From Streptomyces sp. SAJ15 (lineage in GTDB: Bacteria; Actinomycetota; Actinomycetes; Streptomycetales; Streptomycetaceae), in NCBI RefSeq assembly GCF_007595705.1, contig NZ_NISY01000006.1, forward strand, positions 62,001-126,000: a stretch of 64,000 nucleotides of DNA. Direction: 5' to 3'. Of this stretch, positions 1 to 7,535 are shown in pieces. How positions within the stretch are numbered: position 1 is the stretch's first letter; every line of letters begins with the position of its first letter. A program made the translations under genes and the position numbers. The notes under the pieces were generated by a model, which saw nothing but the letters and a program-made list of their open reading frames with translations, was not told the origin of the DNA and did not search any database.

Positions 1-2739
1 CCAGACGCCCTCCAGGGCATCCTCCTGGGCATCGTCGACGACGTCGACCGCGCGGTCCGCGAGCCCCTGGAGATCTTCCCCGTCTGCCACCACTCGCCCG
101 CCTCGGCGGTCGCGATGGCCCGCCGCCTGAGGGAGAAGCAGCCCAAGGTGGTGTACCTGGAGCTGTGCGAGGACATGGCGCCGCTCCTCACCGAGCTGCG
201 CAACTGCAGGCTCCCGGTGGCGGTGCAGGCGTTCGCCAGCGAGGTCGACGGCTTCCCGGCCGAGTGGTCCCCGCTGTCGGTGGTCGCCCCGATCACCGAG
301 GCATCCGCCGAATACCAGGCGATCGCCTACGCCCTGGACACGCCGGGCGTCGAACTGGTCCTCGTCGACCGCTCCTCGGACCACGTCTTCCAGTGGGACG
401 CGCGCGGCCGAGAAACCGCCGAACCGTCGGCCGGTGCGGACGACGCGGCCGCGCCGCCCGCCGAGGAGGAGGCCGTGCTGCACGGCGACGCGGTCGGCGT
501 GGAGATCGGCGACCTGCGGCCGCGCTTCGCCGAACTGGAGGAGCACCTGCTGCGCCACGGCAAGGTGCGGCACTGGTCCGAGTGGTGGCACCAGTATGTC
601 GAGCTGCCGCTCGGCGACAGCGACCACGACACCTACCGCCAGGTCATGCTGCTGATCGGCAGCCTCTTCCGGCGCCTCGCGCCCGGCGACCCGCACCGGG
701 TGCGGGTGGACGAGGACCGCGAGCGATTCATGTGGACCAGGATGCGCGAGCACCTGGCCGCGACCGGCGCCGACCCCGCCGACTGCCTCTACGTGTGCGG
801 GGCCTTCCACGCGGCCAGCCGCGTCGCGGAGTTCGGCGTCCACGGCACCGACACCTATCGGATCAGCCCGCGCACCGCCACCACCTGGCAGCACGGTCTG
901 ATCCCGTCCAGCCACGCGGCCATCGAGGCGCAGTTCGGCCTCGCCGCCGGCTCGGTGTCGATCGCCGCGACGGTCTGGGCGAAGAACCTGAAGCGCACGC
1001 GCGTCGAGCCATACCGCCTGGCGGGGCAGGCGGGCACGAGGAAGGCCAAGCCCAAGAAGGCCGCGCCGGTGGCGGCGCCCGCGCCCGCGCTCCCACCCGC
1101 GGACAAGCTGACCGGCTTCCTCCATCAGCCGCCCGTCCTGGACCGACTGGACGAGGCGGAACTGCTCGGCTGGTCGGTGGAGATCGTGCGCGCCGCGCGC
1201 CGCAACGGCTACCTCGCCTCCACCGCCGACGCCATCGCGGTGTTCGAGACGTCGATCCTGCTGGCGGGGGTGCGGGATCGGGCCAAGCCCACGCCGTACG
1301 ACTTCCAGGACGCCGCCGTCACCTGCATCGAGAAGGACACCGTCCCCGGTCGGCGCGATGTGCGCCGCCTGGTGGAGATCATGATGGGCGGCGACCGGAT
1401 CGGCCAGGTCGGCTACGACGCCCTGCCGCCCCTGGCCCGGGACGTGCACGACCGGCTCGCTCCGCTCAACCTGAAGCTCCAACAGCGGGGCGTGCGACGG
1501 GCGCTGCTGGACATCGCCTCCCAGCCCGAGCTGGAGCGCTGCTCCGACGTGCTGTGGATGCTCCGCTACCTGATGCCGCGGGGCGCCGCGCGGCCGATCA
1601 TGGGCGAGCGGTCCCTCGGGGAGCGCCCCATCCAGGAGTCCTGGGACCTGGCGCTGGGCACCCACCAGCGTGCGCTGATCGAGCTCGGCTACGAGGGCGT
1701 CAGCATCGAGCAGGTCCTGGAACAGCGGCTGCGCCGCACGGCGTACGGCCCGCGGGCCACCGCCGCGACCGTCCTCCAGGCCGTGGAGGACGCGACGCTG
1801 TACCTGCGCAGCCGCCGGCTCGCCGACGAACTGGGCACGCACGCCCTGGAGGTGCTGTCGGCCGAACGCACCGTCGACGGAGCGCCGGAGGTGCTGCGTC
1901 GGGTGCGCAGGCTGCTGGCGTACTACCGCACCAGCGAGCCGGTGCTGCCGGCCTGGATCGAGTCCTTCGTCAAGACGGGGTACGCGCACTACTGCACCCT
2001 GCTGCCGACGGCCTTCACCGACGACGACGCCACCGTCCGGCAGGTGGCCGCCATGCTGGGCTTCCTGTTCAGCATGGAGGGCCTGGCGCTGTCGCTGGGC
2101 TGTGACCGGACCCAGCTGGAGCTGGCCGTCGCCCAGTCGCACCCCGAGGACCCGTCGAAGACGGCGCTGCTGTGGGCGGCCCGGGTGCACCTCGGGAACC
2201 TCTCCCGGGCGGACCTCCGGGCCAGGTGCGACGACCTGCTCGGCAACCCCCTGGTGGTGCCCGCCTACCCGCGCTACCTCAGCGGCTTCCTGCACGCTCT
2301 GGAGCCCGTCCCGAGCCTCACCGACTTCGTCGTGGAAGCGGTGTCGAACGCCTTCGGACGGCTGCCGGACCCGGTGCTCCTGTCGTGGCTGCCCACCCTG
2401 ATCACCACCCTCCGCTCGGGCGGCGCAGACCTGGCCCCGCTGCTCATCCGCGAGGCCGGGCGCGTCTTCCCCGGCCGGCTCGCGGCCCTGGACGAGTGGG
2501 TGCCCCCGTGGCGCGCGCGGACCCAGCCGGACGCCGTGGCTCCGGCACGGCACCCGAACGGCGGCCGCCGCGGTGTCGCCCTGCTCGCCGCCCACCCCGC
2601 GACCTGCGACGCGGTCGCGGACCTGCTGGGCTGCGAGGGGACATGGGAGACGCCGGACCCCGGCCCGTCGGGCGCGGCTCTGGTCGGCCGCCATCCGGAT
2701 ACGGCGCTGGCACTGGAGGCGCTGCTGGCCGGCGCGTGA
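1..2739 (+). CDS. DUF5682-family protein, 5' end cut by the window edge
   Basis: The reading frame is open from base 1, and codons before the first ATG (115) encode a conserved-looking stretch with the motif CHHSPASA, so the gene begins upstream. The visible part is 912 residues. The CHHSPA motif near the N-terminus and the ELCEDM stretch shortly after resemble DUF5682 proteins, usually encoded beside a MoxR-type AAA ATPase and a vWA protein in predicted NTP-dependent conflict or chaperone systems. A Lys/Ala/Pro linker lies near residue 350. No catalytic residue can be assigned and no partner gene is visible downstream, so the operon presumably extends to the left. A perfect hairpin follows the stop. 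Confidence 0.7.
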   Translation, partial: PDALQGILLGIVDDVDRAVREPLEIFPVCHHSPASAVAMARRLREKQPKVVYLELCEDMAPLLTELRNCRLPVAVQAFASEVDGFPAEWSPLSVVAPITEASAEYQAIAYALDTPGVELVLVDRSSDHVFQWDARGRETAEPSAGADDAAAPPAEEEAVLHGDAVGVEIGDLRPRFAELEEHLLRHGKVRHWSEWWHQYVELPLGDSDHDTYRQVMLLIGSLFRRLAPGDPHRVRVDEDRERFMWTRMREHLAATGADPADCLYVCGAFHAASRVAEFGVHGTDTYRISPRTATTWQHGLIPSSHAAIEAQFGLAAGSVSIAATVWAKNLKRTRVEPYRLAGQAGTRKAKPKKAAPVAAPAPALPPADKLTGFLHQPPVLDRLDEAELLGWSVEIVRAARRNGYLASTADAIAVFETSILLAGVRDRAKPTPYDFQDAAVTCIEKDTVPGRRDVRRLVEIMMGGDRIGQVGYDALPPLARDVHDRLAPLNLKLQQRGVRRALLDIASQPELERCSDVLWMLRYLMPRGAARPIMGERSLGERPIQESWDLALGTHQRALIELGYEGVSIEQVLEQRLRRTAYGPRATAATVLQAVEDATLYLRSRRLADELGTHALEVLSAERTVDGAPEVLRRVRRLLAYYRTSEPVLPAWIESFVKTGYAHYCTLLPTAFTDDDATVRQVAAMLGFLFSMEGLALSLGCDRTQLELAVAQSHPEDPSKTALLWAARVHLGNLSRADLRARCDDLLGNPLVVPAYPRYLSGFLHALEPVPSLTDFVVEAVSNAFGRLPDPVLLSWLPTLITTLRSGGADLAPLLIREAGRVFPGRLAALDEWVPPWRARTQPDAVAPARHPNGGRRGVALLAAHPATCDAVADLLGCEGTWETPDPGPSGAALVGRHPDTALALEALLAGA

Positions 2740-2775
2740 ATCCGGCGGGGGCCACGCCCGGGCGCGTACATCCGT

Positions 2776-2809
2776 CGTCGGGGCGACCGGATCCGCGGTC
2801 GCCCCGACG
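2776..2809. terminator. Bidirectional hairpin terminator
   Basis: The arms CGTCGGGGCGACC and GGTCGCCCCGACG are perfectly complementary (13 bp) around an 8-nt loop. It sits between the convergent DUF5682 and AraC genes, as expected for a shared terminator. Confidence 0.7.
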
Positions 2810-2863
2810 GGGCCCACCGCGGAACCGGCCCGCCGGGACCTGGAACGACCACGGGAGGGGCCG

Positions 2864-3793
2864 TCAGATCGCCGGCCGCAATCCGGAAGCCACCGCCCGG
2901 TACCGCCCGGGGGCGGACCCGAACTCCCTCTTGAAGGCGTGCGAGAAGGCGTACGGGGTGCCGTAGCCGACCCGGCGCGCGATGGTCGCCAGCGGGTCCG
3001 TGGTGTCACGGAGCTGGGCGGCGGCGAGGGTGAGGCGCCACCAGGCGAGGTACGCCATCGGAGGGCGGCCCACCAGGGTGGTGAACCGACGGGCCAGGGT
3101 GGGGCGCGAGACGCCCGCCTCGGCGGCCAGACGGTCGTTGGTCCATGCCGCGGCCGGGTCCGAGTGGATCGCCCGCAGCGCGGCGGTCGTCACCGGATCG
3201 CCCAGGACGGCCGGCCAGGACCCGGTGGCGTCCTCAAGCATCCAGGAACGGATCATGTAGACGAAGAAGAGGTCGAGCAGGCTGGGGACCGCGACGCACG
3301 ACCCGGGCCGTCGTTCGTCCAGCTCACGACCCAGCAGGTCGATGGCGGCGCGGAGTTCGGGGTGGCTGCCGATGCGGTTCGGCAGGTGGACGACGGTCGG
3401 GAGCTCCGACATGAGCGGGTGGACGCGACTGCGATCCAACCGGTACTTGCCGCACAGCATCGCCACCGCCCCGCGTACGGTCCCGGGCTCGCGCGGCCAC
3501 CTCTCGCCCTCCCAGCGCTCGAACGGCACCGCCCGCTCCACGGTCGCGGCGTCCGCCGGCGAGTCGGCGAGCACATGCCCGGTGCCGTGCGGAAGCAGTA
3601 CCGCGTCCCCGGTGCCGAGCGAGACCGGGGCGCCGCCGTCGGGGAGCAGCCAGCAGCTCCCCTCCAGGACGACATGGAAGCCCGCGCCGTCATACGGGGC
3701 CAGCCGTGTGCACCAGCTTCCGCTCACCCGCACCCGGTGCGAGGACGGCCGTCCGACGCGCACGGCCGCGATCGCGTCGCTCACCACATCCAT
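2864..3793 (-). CDS. AraC-family transcriptional regulator with cupin sensor domain
   Basis: A 309-residue protein. Residues about 20-110 form a cupin-like ligand domain (GTGDAVLLPHGTGH). Residues about 205-300 form a double helix-turn-helix (DRLAAEAGVSRPTLARRF, then IARRVGYGTPYAFSHAFKREF), the AraC/XylS DNA-binding signature. It is divergent from the metallo-hydrolase gene starting 104 bp away and probably controls it or itself; the ligand is unknown. Length and domain order are normal for AraC proteins of the AraC_binding/cupin_6 type. Confidence 0.88.
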   Translation of the reverse strand: MDVVSDAIAAVRVGRPSSHRVRVSGSWCTRLAPYDGAGFHVVLEGSCWLLPDGGAPVSLGTGDAVLLPHGTGHVLADSPADAATVERAVPFERWEGERWPREPGTVRGAVAMLCGKYRLDRSRVHPLMSELPTVVHLPNRIGSHPELRAAIDLLGRELDERRPGSCVAVPSLLDLFFVYMIRSWMLEDATGSWPAVLGDPVTTAALRAIHSDPAAAWTNDRLAAEAGVSRPTLARRFTTLVGRPPMAYLAWWRLTLAAAQLRDTTDPLATIARRVGYGTPYAFSHAFKREFGSAPGRYRAVASGLRPAI

Positions 3794-3860
3794 CGGGCCA
3801 GGGTAGCCCCGATCGGGTCGGCCGTGAGACGGACGCGTATTCAGCAGACCACTTCACGCA

Positions 3861-3890
3861 TTGAGCGGCTCACCCGGCCTTCCCTAAGGT
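3861..3890 (+). promoter_or_regulatory. Promoter of the metallo-hydrolase, probably leaderless
   Basis: TTGAGC (3861-3866) and TAAGGT (3885-3890) are separated by 18 bp. Transcription would begin at or within a few bases of the ATG at 3898, giving a leaderless mRNA, which agrees with the absence of a Shine-Dalgarno sequence. Confidence 0.6.
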
Positions 3891-3897
3891 CGAGTGC

Positions 3898-4812
3898 ATG
3901 ATCAATGAAGGCGTGCAGAGCATCGTGCTGGGGGATGTCGAGATCACCCGAGTCGTCGAGTGGGGAGGGCCGTTCGTGCCGGCCCTCGACATCGTTCCGG
4001 AGGCCGGGGCCGAGGTGTGGAGGGACAACAGGGACTGGCTGGCGCCGGAGCACTGGGATCCGGACAGCGACGCGGCGGTGGTCGCGCTGCAGACCTGGGT
4101 GTTGCGCAGCGGTGGACGGACCGTCCTCGTCGACACCGGCGTGGGCAACGGCCGTGAGCGGCCCGGCTCGCCCCATTTCCACCACCGGCGGGACGACTTC
4201 CTCGGCCGGCTGGCGCGGGCAGGCGTACGACCGGAGGACGTCGATGTCGTCGTCAACACCCATCTCCACGGGGACCACGTCGGCTGGAACACCGTCGACG
4301 CCGAGGGCGAGTGGGTGCCGACGTTTCCCAACGCCCAATACCTCATCCCGGCCGCCGACGACTTCCACTTCGGCCCGGACAACGCGTATGGCGACGGACT
4401 GCGGGAGGACGACCGGCTGATCTACGAGGACAGCGTCGCACCGGTGCACCGTTCCGGGCAGGCGGTGCTGTGGGACGGCGCCCACCGCGTCGACGAGAAC
4501 CTCGTCCTGGAGTCCGCTCCCGGTCACACACCCGGATCCGGTGTCCTGCGGCTCGAGTCCGGGGCTGATCGGGCGGTCTTCGTCGGCGATCTGCTGCACA
4601 GCCCGGTGCAGATCCTGCGCCCCTCCTGCAACAGTTGTTTCTGCCTCGACGCGCGGCAGGCGGTGGCCAGCCGCCGCCGGATCCTGGAACGGGCGGCGGT
4701 CGAGCGGGAACTGGTCGTCCCCGCCCACTTCGGCGGCGCGGGCGCGCTGGAAGTGCGCAAGGACGGGGATGGCTTCGCCCTCGGACCGTGGGCGGCGTAC
4801 ACCACGCGGTAG
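3898..4812 (+). CDS. MBL-fold metallo-hydrolase
   Basis: A 304-residue cytosolic protein with the metallo-beta-lactamase signature HLHGDHVGWN (residues 122-131), a second metal histidine in APGHTPGSG (around residue 210), an aspartate in VFVGDLLH and a late histidine in VVPAHFGGAG. This is the dinuclear zinc hydrolase fold of the lactonase/glyoxalase type. The substrate cannot be read from sequence. No signal peptide is visible. It is divergent from the AraC regulator, which suggests a regulator-target pair. Confidence 0.87.
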   Translation: MINEGVQSIVLGDVEITRVVEWGGPFVPALDIVPEAGAEVWRDNRDWLAPEHWDPDSDAAVVALQTWVLRSGGRTVLVDTGVGNGRERPGSPHFHHRRDDFLGRLARAGVRPEDVDVVVNTHLHGDHVGWNTVDAEGEWVPTFPNAQYLIPAADDFHFGPDNAYGDGLREDDRLIYEDSVAPVHRSGQAVLWDGAHRVDENLVLESAPGHTPGSGVLRLESGADRAVFVGDLLHSPVQILRPSCNSCFCLDARQAVASRRRILERAAVERELVVPAHFGGAGALEVRKDGDGFALGPWAAYTTR

Positions 4813-4918
4813 GCGTGGCCCGGCCGGGGCGGGCGCGGGGCGTCCGGCAGGGAGTCGAGAACGCGACGGGCGCCGCGGCGGTGCCGCTCCAGCCGGGGGC
4901 GCTCGCCCGCGAAATCCT

Positions 4919-4948
4919 TTGCGCGAGGCGGGACAGGCTTGTTAGCGT
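4919..4948 (+). promoter_or_regulatory. Putative promoter of leader ORF and acetyltransferase
   Basis: TTGCGC (4919-4924) and TAGCGT (4943-4948) are 18 bp apart. The resulting mRNA would carry about 150 nt of leader before the acetyltransferase start, enough for the 18-codon ORF and the hairpin found there. Confidence 0.45.
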
Positions 4949-4968
4949 CACGGCAGCGCGAGGGACGC

Positions 4969-4990
4969 GTGACCACGTGACCACGTGACC
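4969..4990. repeat. Tandem GTGACCAC repeat
   Basis: The octamer GTGACCAC occurs almost three times head to tail in the leader of the acetyltransferase transcript. Its role is unknown; each unit centres on GACCACGTGACC-like half-palindromes. Confidence 0.5.
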
Positions 4991-5007
4991 AGGGGACAGG
5001 GAGGTTG

Positions 5008-5064
5008 ATGAATATGGCCGCCGTCGGCCGTCCTCAGCATGCCCTTGTCCGGCCCGCGCGCTAG
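5008..5064 (+). CDS. 18-codon leader ORF upstream of the acetyltransferase
   Basis: ATG 5008 follows a strong ribosome-binding site (GGGAGG, 5000-5004 region) and opens an 18-residue ORF, MNMAAVGRPQHALVRPAR, ending at TAG 5064. It is 40 bp upstream of the acetyltransferase. A stem (CCGCGC/GCGCGG, 5054-5073) overlaps its last codons. The layout resembles translational attenuation leaders found before resistance genes. Expression is not proven. Confidence 0.45.
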   Translation: MNMAAVGRPQHALVRPAR

Positions 5065-5073
5065 AGAGCGCGG
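5054..5073 (+). promoter_or_regulatory. Hairpin overlapping the leader ORF stop
   Basis: CCGCGC and GCGCGG pair around an 8-nt loop that contains the leader ORF stop codon. A ribosome stalled near the end of the leader peptide would keep this stem open, so it could act as an attenuator. Confidence 0.35.
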
Positions 5074-5104
5074 TCCGGGTCGTTCCCACGACCAGGAGTG
5101 ACAC

Positions 5105-5692
5105 GTGTCTTCCCCGTCTTCGTCCCCGTCTTCCGCATCTCCCTCTTCCGCATCTCCGTCGTCCGCACCTCCGTCTTCCGCGTCCACGACTTCGACACCG
5201 CACGGTCCGCTGACCACCGACCGCCTCGTGCTCCGACCCTGGAGCGCGGTCGAGATCGCCGCGGTCCTCGACGGCACCGGGTCGGCCCACTGGGCGGACG
5301 ACTTCCCCGCCGAGGGCGACCGAGTGATCGCGGGACTCTTCGAGCAGCACCCCGCATGGCTGGGTGAACACGGCCACCGACTGATCATCGAGCGTGACAG
5401 CGACCTGGTGGTCGGCTCGATCGGCCTGTTCTGGCCGCCGAGCGAGGGAACCGTCGAGATCGGATACGGCATCGTGGCCTCCCGCCGCGGCCGGGGCTAC
5501 GCCTCGGAGGCCACCCGGGCTCTGGCGGACTTCGCCCTCACGGCGTCGGACGTCCACACCGTGGTCGCCAGCGTGGAGCTGTCGAACCCGGCGTCGGTCC
5601 GCGTGTTGGAGAAGGCGGGCTTCCACCGATGGGCCACCGAGGGGAACCTGGCCCACTTCAGGACCGCACGGCCGGACCGCCGCGAGCGGTGA
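5105..5692 (+). CDS. GNAT acetyltransferase, RimJ/RimL type
   Basis: A 195-residue protein started at GTG 5105 with AGGAG 8 nt upstream. After a Ser/Pro-rich N-terminal extension of about 35 residues comes the Acetyltransf_3 pattern TTDRLVLRPW, the acetyl-CoA loop SRRGRGYASEA (about residues 130-140) and the C-terminal SNPASVRVLEKAGF motif. It would transfer acetyl from acetyl-CoA to an amine of a protein N-terminus or small molecule. The N-terminal Ser/Pro tract is encoded by short tandem repeats (5108-5185) and is not part of the fold. A leader ORF and hairpin precede it. Confidence 0.85.
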   Translation: MSSPSSSPSSASPSSASPSSAPPSSASTTSTPHGPLTTDRLVLRPWSAVEIAAVLDGTGSAHWADDFPAEGDRVIAGLFEQHPAWLGEHGHRLIIERDSDLVVGSIGLFWPPSEGTVEIGYGIVASRRGRGYASEATRALADFALTASDVHTVVASVELSNPASVRVLEKAGFHRWATEGNLAHFRTARPDRRER

Positions 5693-5701
5693 CCCGAGTG
5701 C

Positions 5702-5723
5702 GGCCGGCGCCGTGTCGCCGGCC
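5702..5723. terminator. Hairpin between convergent genes
   Basis: GGCCGGCG and CGCCGGCC (8 bp) flank a 6-nt loop just after the acetyltransferase stop. It is suited to terminate that gene and the convergent alcohol dehydrogenase. Confidence 0.5.
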
Positions 5724-5726
5724 CCA

Positions 5727-5784
5727 CCGCGGCTGCCGGAACCGCGCCGCCGGAACCGCGGCTGCCGGAACCGCACCGCCGGAG
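5727..5784. repeat. Two tandem 29-bp repeats
   Basis: Units 5727-5755 and 5756-5784 begin CCGCGGCTGCCGGAACCGC and differ at only two positions. They lie in the gap between convergent genes and encode nothing recognisable. Confidence 0.7.
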
Positions 5785-5815
5785 GGGCGCCGCTGGAGGG
5801 GGCGTACGACCGAGG

Positions 5816-6859
5816 TCAACGGCCGGTGGTGAGGACCATGCGGAAGCGGGCCCGGCCGCTGGTCATCCTGGCCACCGCGGCGGCGGTCTCCTCCAGCGGC
5901 ATCTCCTCGGTCCAGGCCCGCACCCCGCTGTGGGCGGCGAAGCGCAGGGTGTCCTGGGTGTCGACGGCGGCACCTGACGAGTGGCCGTAGATCCTCCGGT
6001 CCCCGGTCAGCAACTGGAAGGCGGTGACCTTGAGGTGCTCGGGCGCGACGCCGACGACGATGAGTTCACCGCGGCGGCCGAGCCCGTCGATGGTGGCGCC
6101 CATCGCGCCGGCGTCGGTGACGGTCGCCAGGACCACCTTCGCCCCGCCCAGCGCCCGCAGGGCCTCGGCGACATCACCGGCGGTGCTGTCGATGTACCGG
6201 GCGGCGCCGAGCTGCTGCGCCAGCGCCTCCTTCTCCCGGCCACGGGCGACGGCGACGGTGTGGAAGCCCATCGCGTGGGCGAACTGGACGCCCAGATGGC
6301 CCAGTCCCCCCAGGCCGAGGATGGCGACCGTGTCACCCGGACGCGCGGCCGAGCGACGCAGCGCGTTGAAGACGGTGACGCCCGCGCAGGCCAGCGGCGC
6401 GGCCTCGACCGCGGTCAGCTCGTCGGGGATCGCCGCCAGGGCCATGGCGGGCACCACGACCGAGTCGGCGTAGCCGCCGGGGTAGGCCACACCCGGAATC
6501 GACACCTGGGGGCAGAGCACGCCGTCGCCCTCACGACAGGCGTCACAGCGCCCGCAACTCCCGCCGTACCAGCCCACCGCGACCCGATCGCCGATCCGCC
6601 AGCCCTCGACGCCCTCGCCCAGGGCGTCGATCCGGCCGGCGATCTCGTGGCCCGGCGTGACCGGGTACGTCGTCCCCGGCAGGAATCCCGCGCTGATCAG
6701 CAGGTCGGAGTGGCACACCCCGCACGCCTCCACGGCGATCCGCACGGACCCCGGGCCCGGCTCCTGCCGGGCGACCTCGACCAGAAGCGGTGTGCCGCCC
6801 GGCGCGGAGATCCGCACGGCGCGCGACGCGCCGCCGGGAGAGGCGGTGGAAGCAGGCAT
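5816..6859 (-). CDS. Zinc-dependent alcohol dehydrogenase (MDR superfamily)
   Basis: A 347-residue protein from ATG 6859, which has GAAGGG 8 nt upstream; an in-frame TTG two codons earlier is less likely. Catalytic zinc ligands are in CGVCHSD and GHE, the structural zinc site is the C-x2-C-x2-C-x7-C cluster in CGRCDACREGDGVLC, and the Rossmann motif is GLGGLGHLG. The family oxidises alcohols or reduces aldehydes with NAD(P). The gene stands alone and convergent to the acetyltransferase. Confidence 0.92.
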   Translation of the reverse strand: MPASTASPGGASRAVRISAPGGTPLLVEVARQEPGPGSVRIAVEACGVCHSDLLISAGFLPGTTYPVTPGHEIAGRIDALGEGVEGWRIGDRVAVGWYGGSCGRCDACREGDGVLCPQVSIPGVAYPGGYADSVVVPAMALAAIPDELTAVEAAPLACAGVTVFNALRRSAARPGDTVAILGLGGLGHLGVQFAHAMGFHTVAVARGREKEALAQQLGAARYIDSTAGDVAEALRALGGAKVVLATVTDAGAMGATIDGLGRRGELIVVGVAPEHLKVTAFQLLTGDRRIYGHSSGAAVDTQDTLRFAAHSGVRAWTEEMPLEETAAAVARMTSGRARFRMVLTTGR

Positions 6860-7109
6860 GATCAAACCCTTCGTCGCGGCGCGGGGCCGGGGCGCAGGCC
6901 GGCAGGCACTGACTCATCCGGTCTTGAGTGATCTCCAGCGATGACGCGCGGATCTCCACGGTCCGCCATTCCGACGATAAGCGGGCCCCGGCTCACCTCG
7001 CACCCGCGCATGACGCCGGATGCCGCCCGGCTCGGCGTCCGAGAGACCCGGCCGGCGATCAGCCGATGATCGGCGGAGCGGATCTGTAGTACAGTAGATC
7101 TTGCGACGC

Positions 7110-7125
7110 CGCCCCGAGGGGCGGG
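7110..7125 (+). promoter_or_regulatory. Stable hairpin just upstream of the tRNA-like gene
   Basis: The CCGCCCC and GGGGCGG arms form an almost loopless stem a few bases before the predicted 5' end. Further upstream are short palindromes (CTGTA-G-TACAG at 7084-7094 and GCCGA-TGA-TCGGC at 7062-7074). These may be processing or operator elements. Confidence 0.35.
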
Positions 7126-7132
7126 GTTCGAT

Positions 7133-7204
7133 GCGTCGGTCGTCTAAGGAAAGATGCTCGTCTCCAAACGAGAGATGTAGGTGCAAGGCCTGCTCGGCGC
7201 TCCA
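7133..7204 (+). tRNA. Atypical tRNA-like gene, CCA anticodon region (Trp-like), CCA end encoded
   Basis: A 72-nt stretch folds as a cloverleaf. The acceptor arms are GCGTCGG (7133-7139) and TCGGCGC (7194-7200), followed by T and an encoded CCA. The D arm is GTCT/AGAT with loop AAGGAA. The anticodon stem is CTCGT/ACGAG, and the T arm is GTAGG/CCTGC with loop TGCAAGG. The anticodon loop is either 6 nt (CTCCAA) or 8 nt (TCTCCAAA) instead of 7, and the T loop has TG rather than TT. If CCA at 7164-7166 is the anticodon it would read UGG, but the discriminator base is T rather than the G usual for bacterial tRNA-Trp. A perfect terminator follows 4 nt later, suggesting a transcribed unit. Confidence 0.5.
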
Positions 7205-7207
7205 AGA

Positions 7208-7244
7208 CGTGAGGCCCTCCCCGTGATTCGGGGAGGGCCTCACG
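7208..7244. terminator. Strong hairpin terminator after the tRNA-like gene
   Basis: CGTGAGGCCCTCCCC and GGGGAGGGCCTCACG form a perfect 15-bp stem with a 7-nt loop. It directly follows the tRNA-like gene and also lies 42 bp beyond the stop of the convergent MarR remnant, so it can serve both strands. Confidence 0.85.
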
Positions 7245-7286
7245 CGTTCCCCGGTGACGACGCGCCCCCGGTCGGCCCGTGTCCGG

Positions 7287-7535
7287 TCAGGCCACGGTGC
7301 CGCCGGTGTTGCGGATCATTCGCTGGAGCACCCGCAGGGTGGTGACGTAGTCGGCGTCGTCGATGCCCTGGTGGATGCGGTCGCGGATGGCGGGGGTGTG
7401 CCGCTTGAGGTCGGCGCGGGCCGCCTCGCCCGGCTCGGTGATCCACAGTCGTCCCGCGTCGTCGCGGGTGAGCCAGCCGCGCTCCAGGAGGACGTCCGCC
7501 TCGGTATGGGTGCGGGATCGATTCTTCAGTGCCAC
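7287..7535 (-). CDS. 82-residue winged-helix protein, C-terminal half of a MarR-type regulator
   Basis: GTG 7535 overlaps the last codons of the protease-nuclease gene. The product contains EADVLLERGWLTRDDAGRLW and ends with DYVTTLRVLQRMIRNTGG. This pattern matches the wing and C-terminal dimerisation helix of actinomycete MarR regulators. The N-terminal half with the recognition helix is missing. It is either a translationally coupled small protein or, more likely, the remnant of a MarR gene truncated when the protease-nuclease gene arrived. Confidence 0.5.
   Translation of the reverse strand: MALKNRSRTHTEADVLLERGWLTRDDAGRLWITEPGEAARADLKRHTPAIRDRIHQGIDDADYVTTLRVLQRMIRNTGGTVA

Noticed and set aside
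3942..4728. Minus-strand frames opposite the MBL hydrolase
   Set aside because: No motifs; the plus-strand hydrolase has a complete metal site and a good promoter.
7133..7204. Use of the tRNA-like gene as an integration site for a mobile element
   Set aside because: I found no integrase, no duplicated 3' end of the RNA gene and no element boundary in the window.
7133..7204. Calling the tRNA-like gene a glutamate tRNA from the CTC triplet
   Set aside because: Placing CTC as the anticodon would break the anticodon stem, whereas CCA follows a U as expected.
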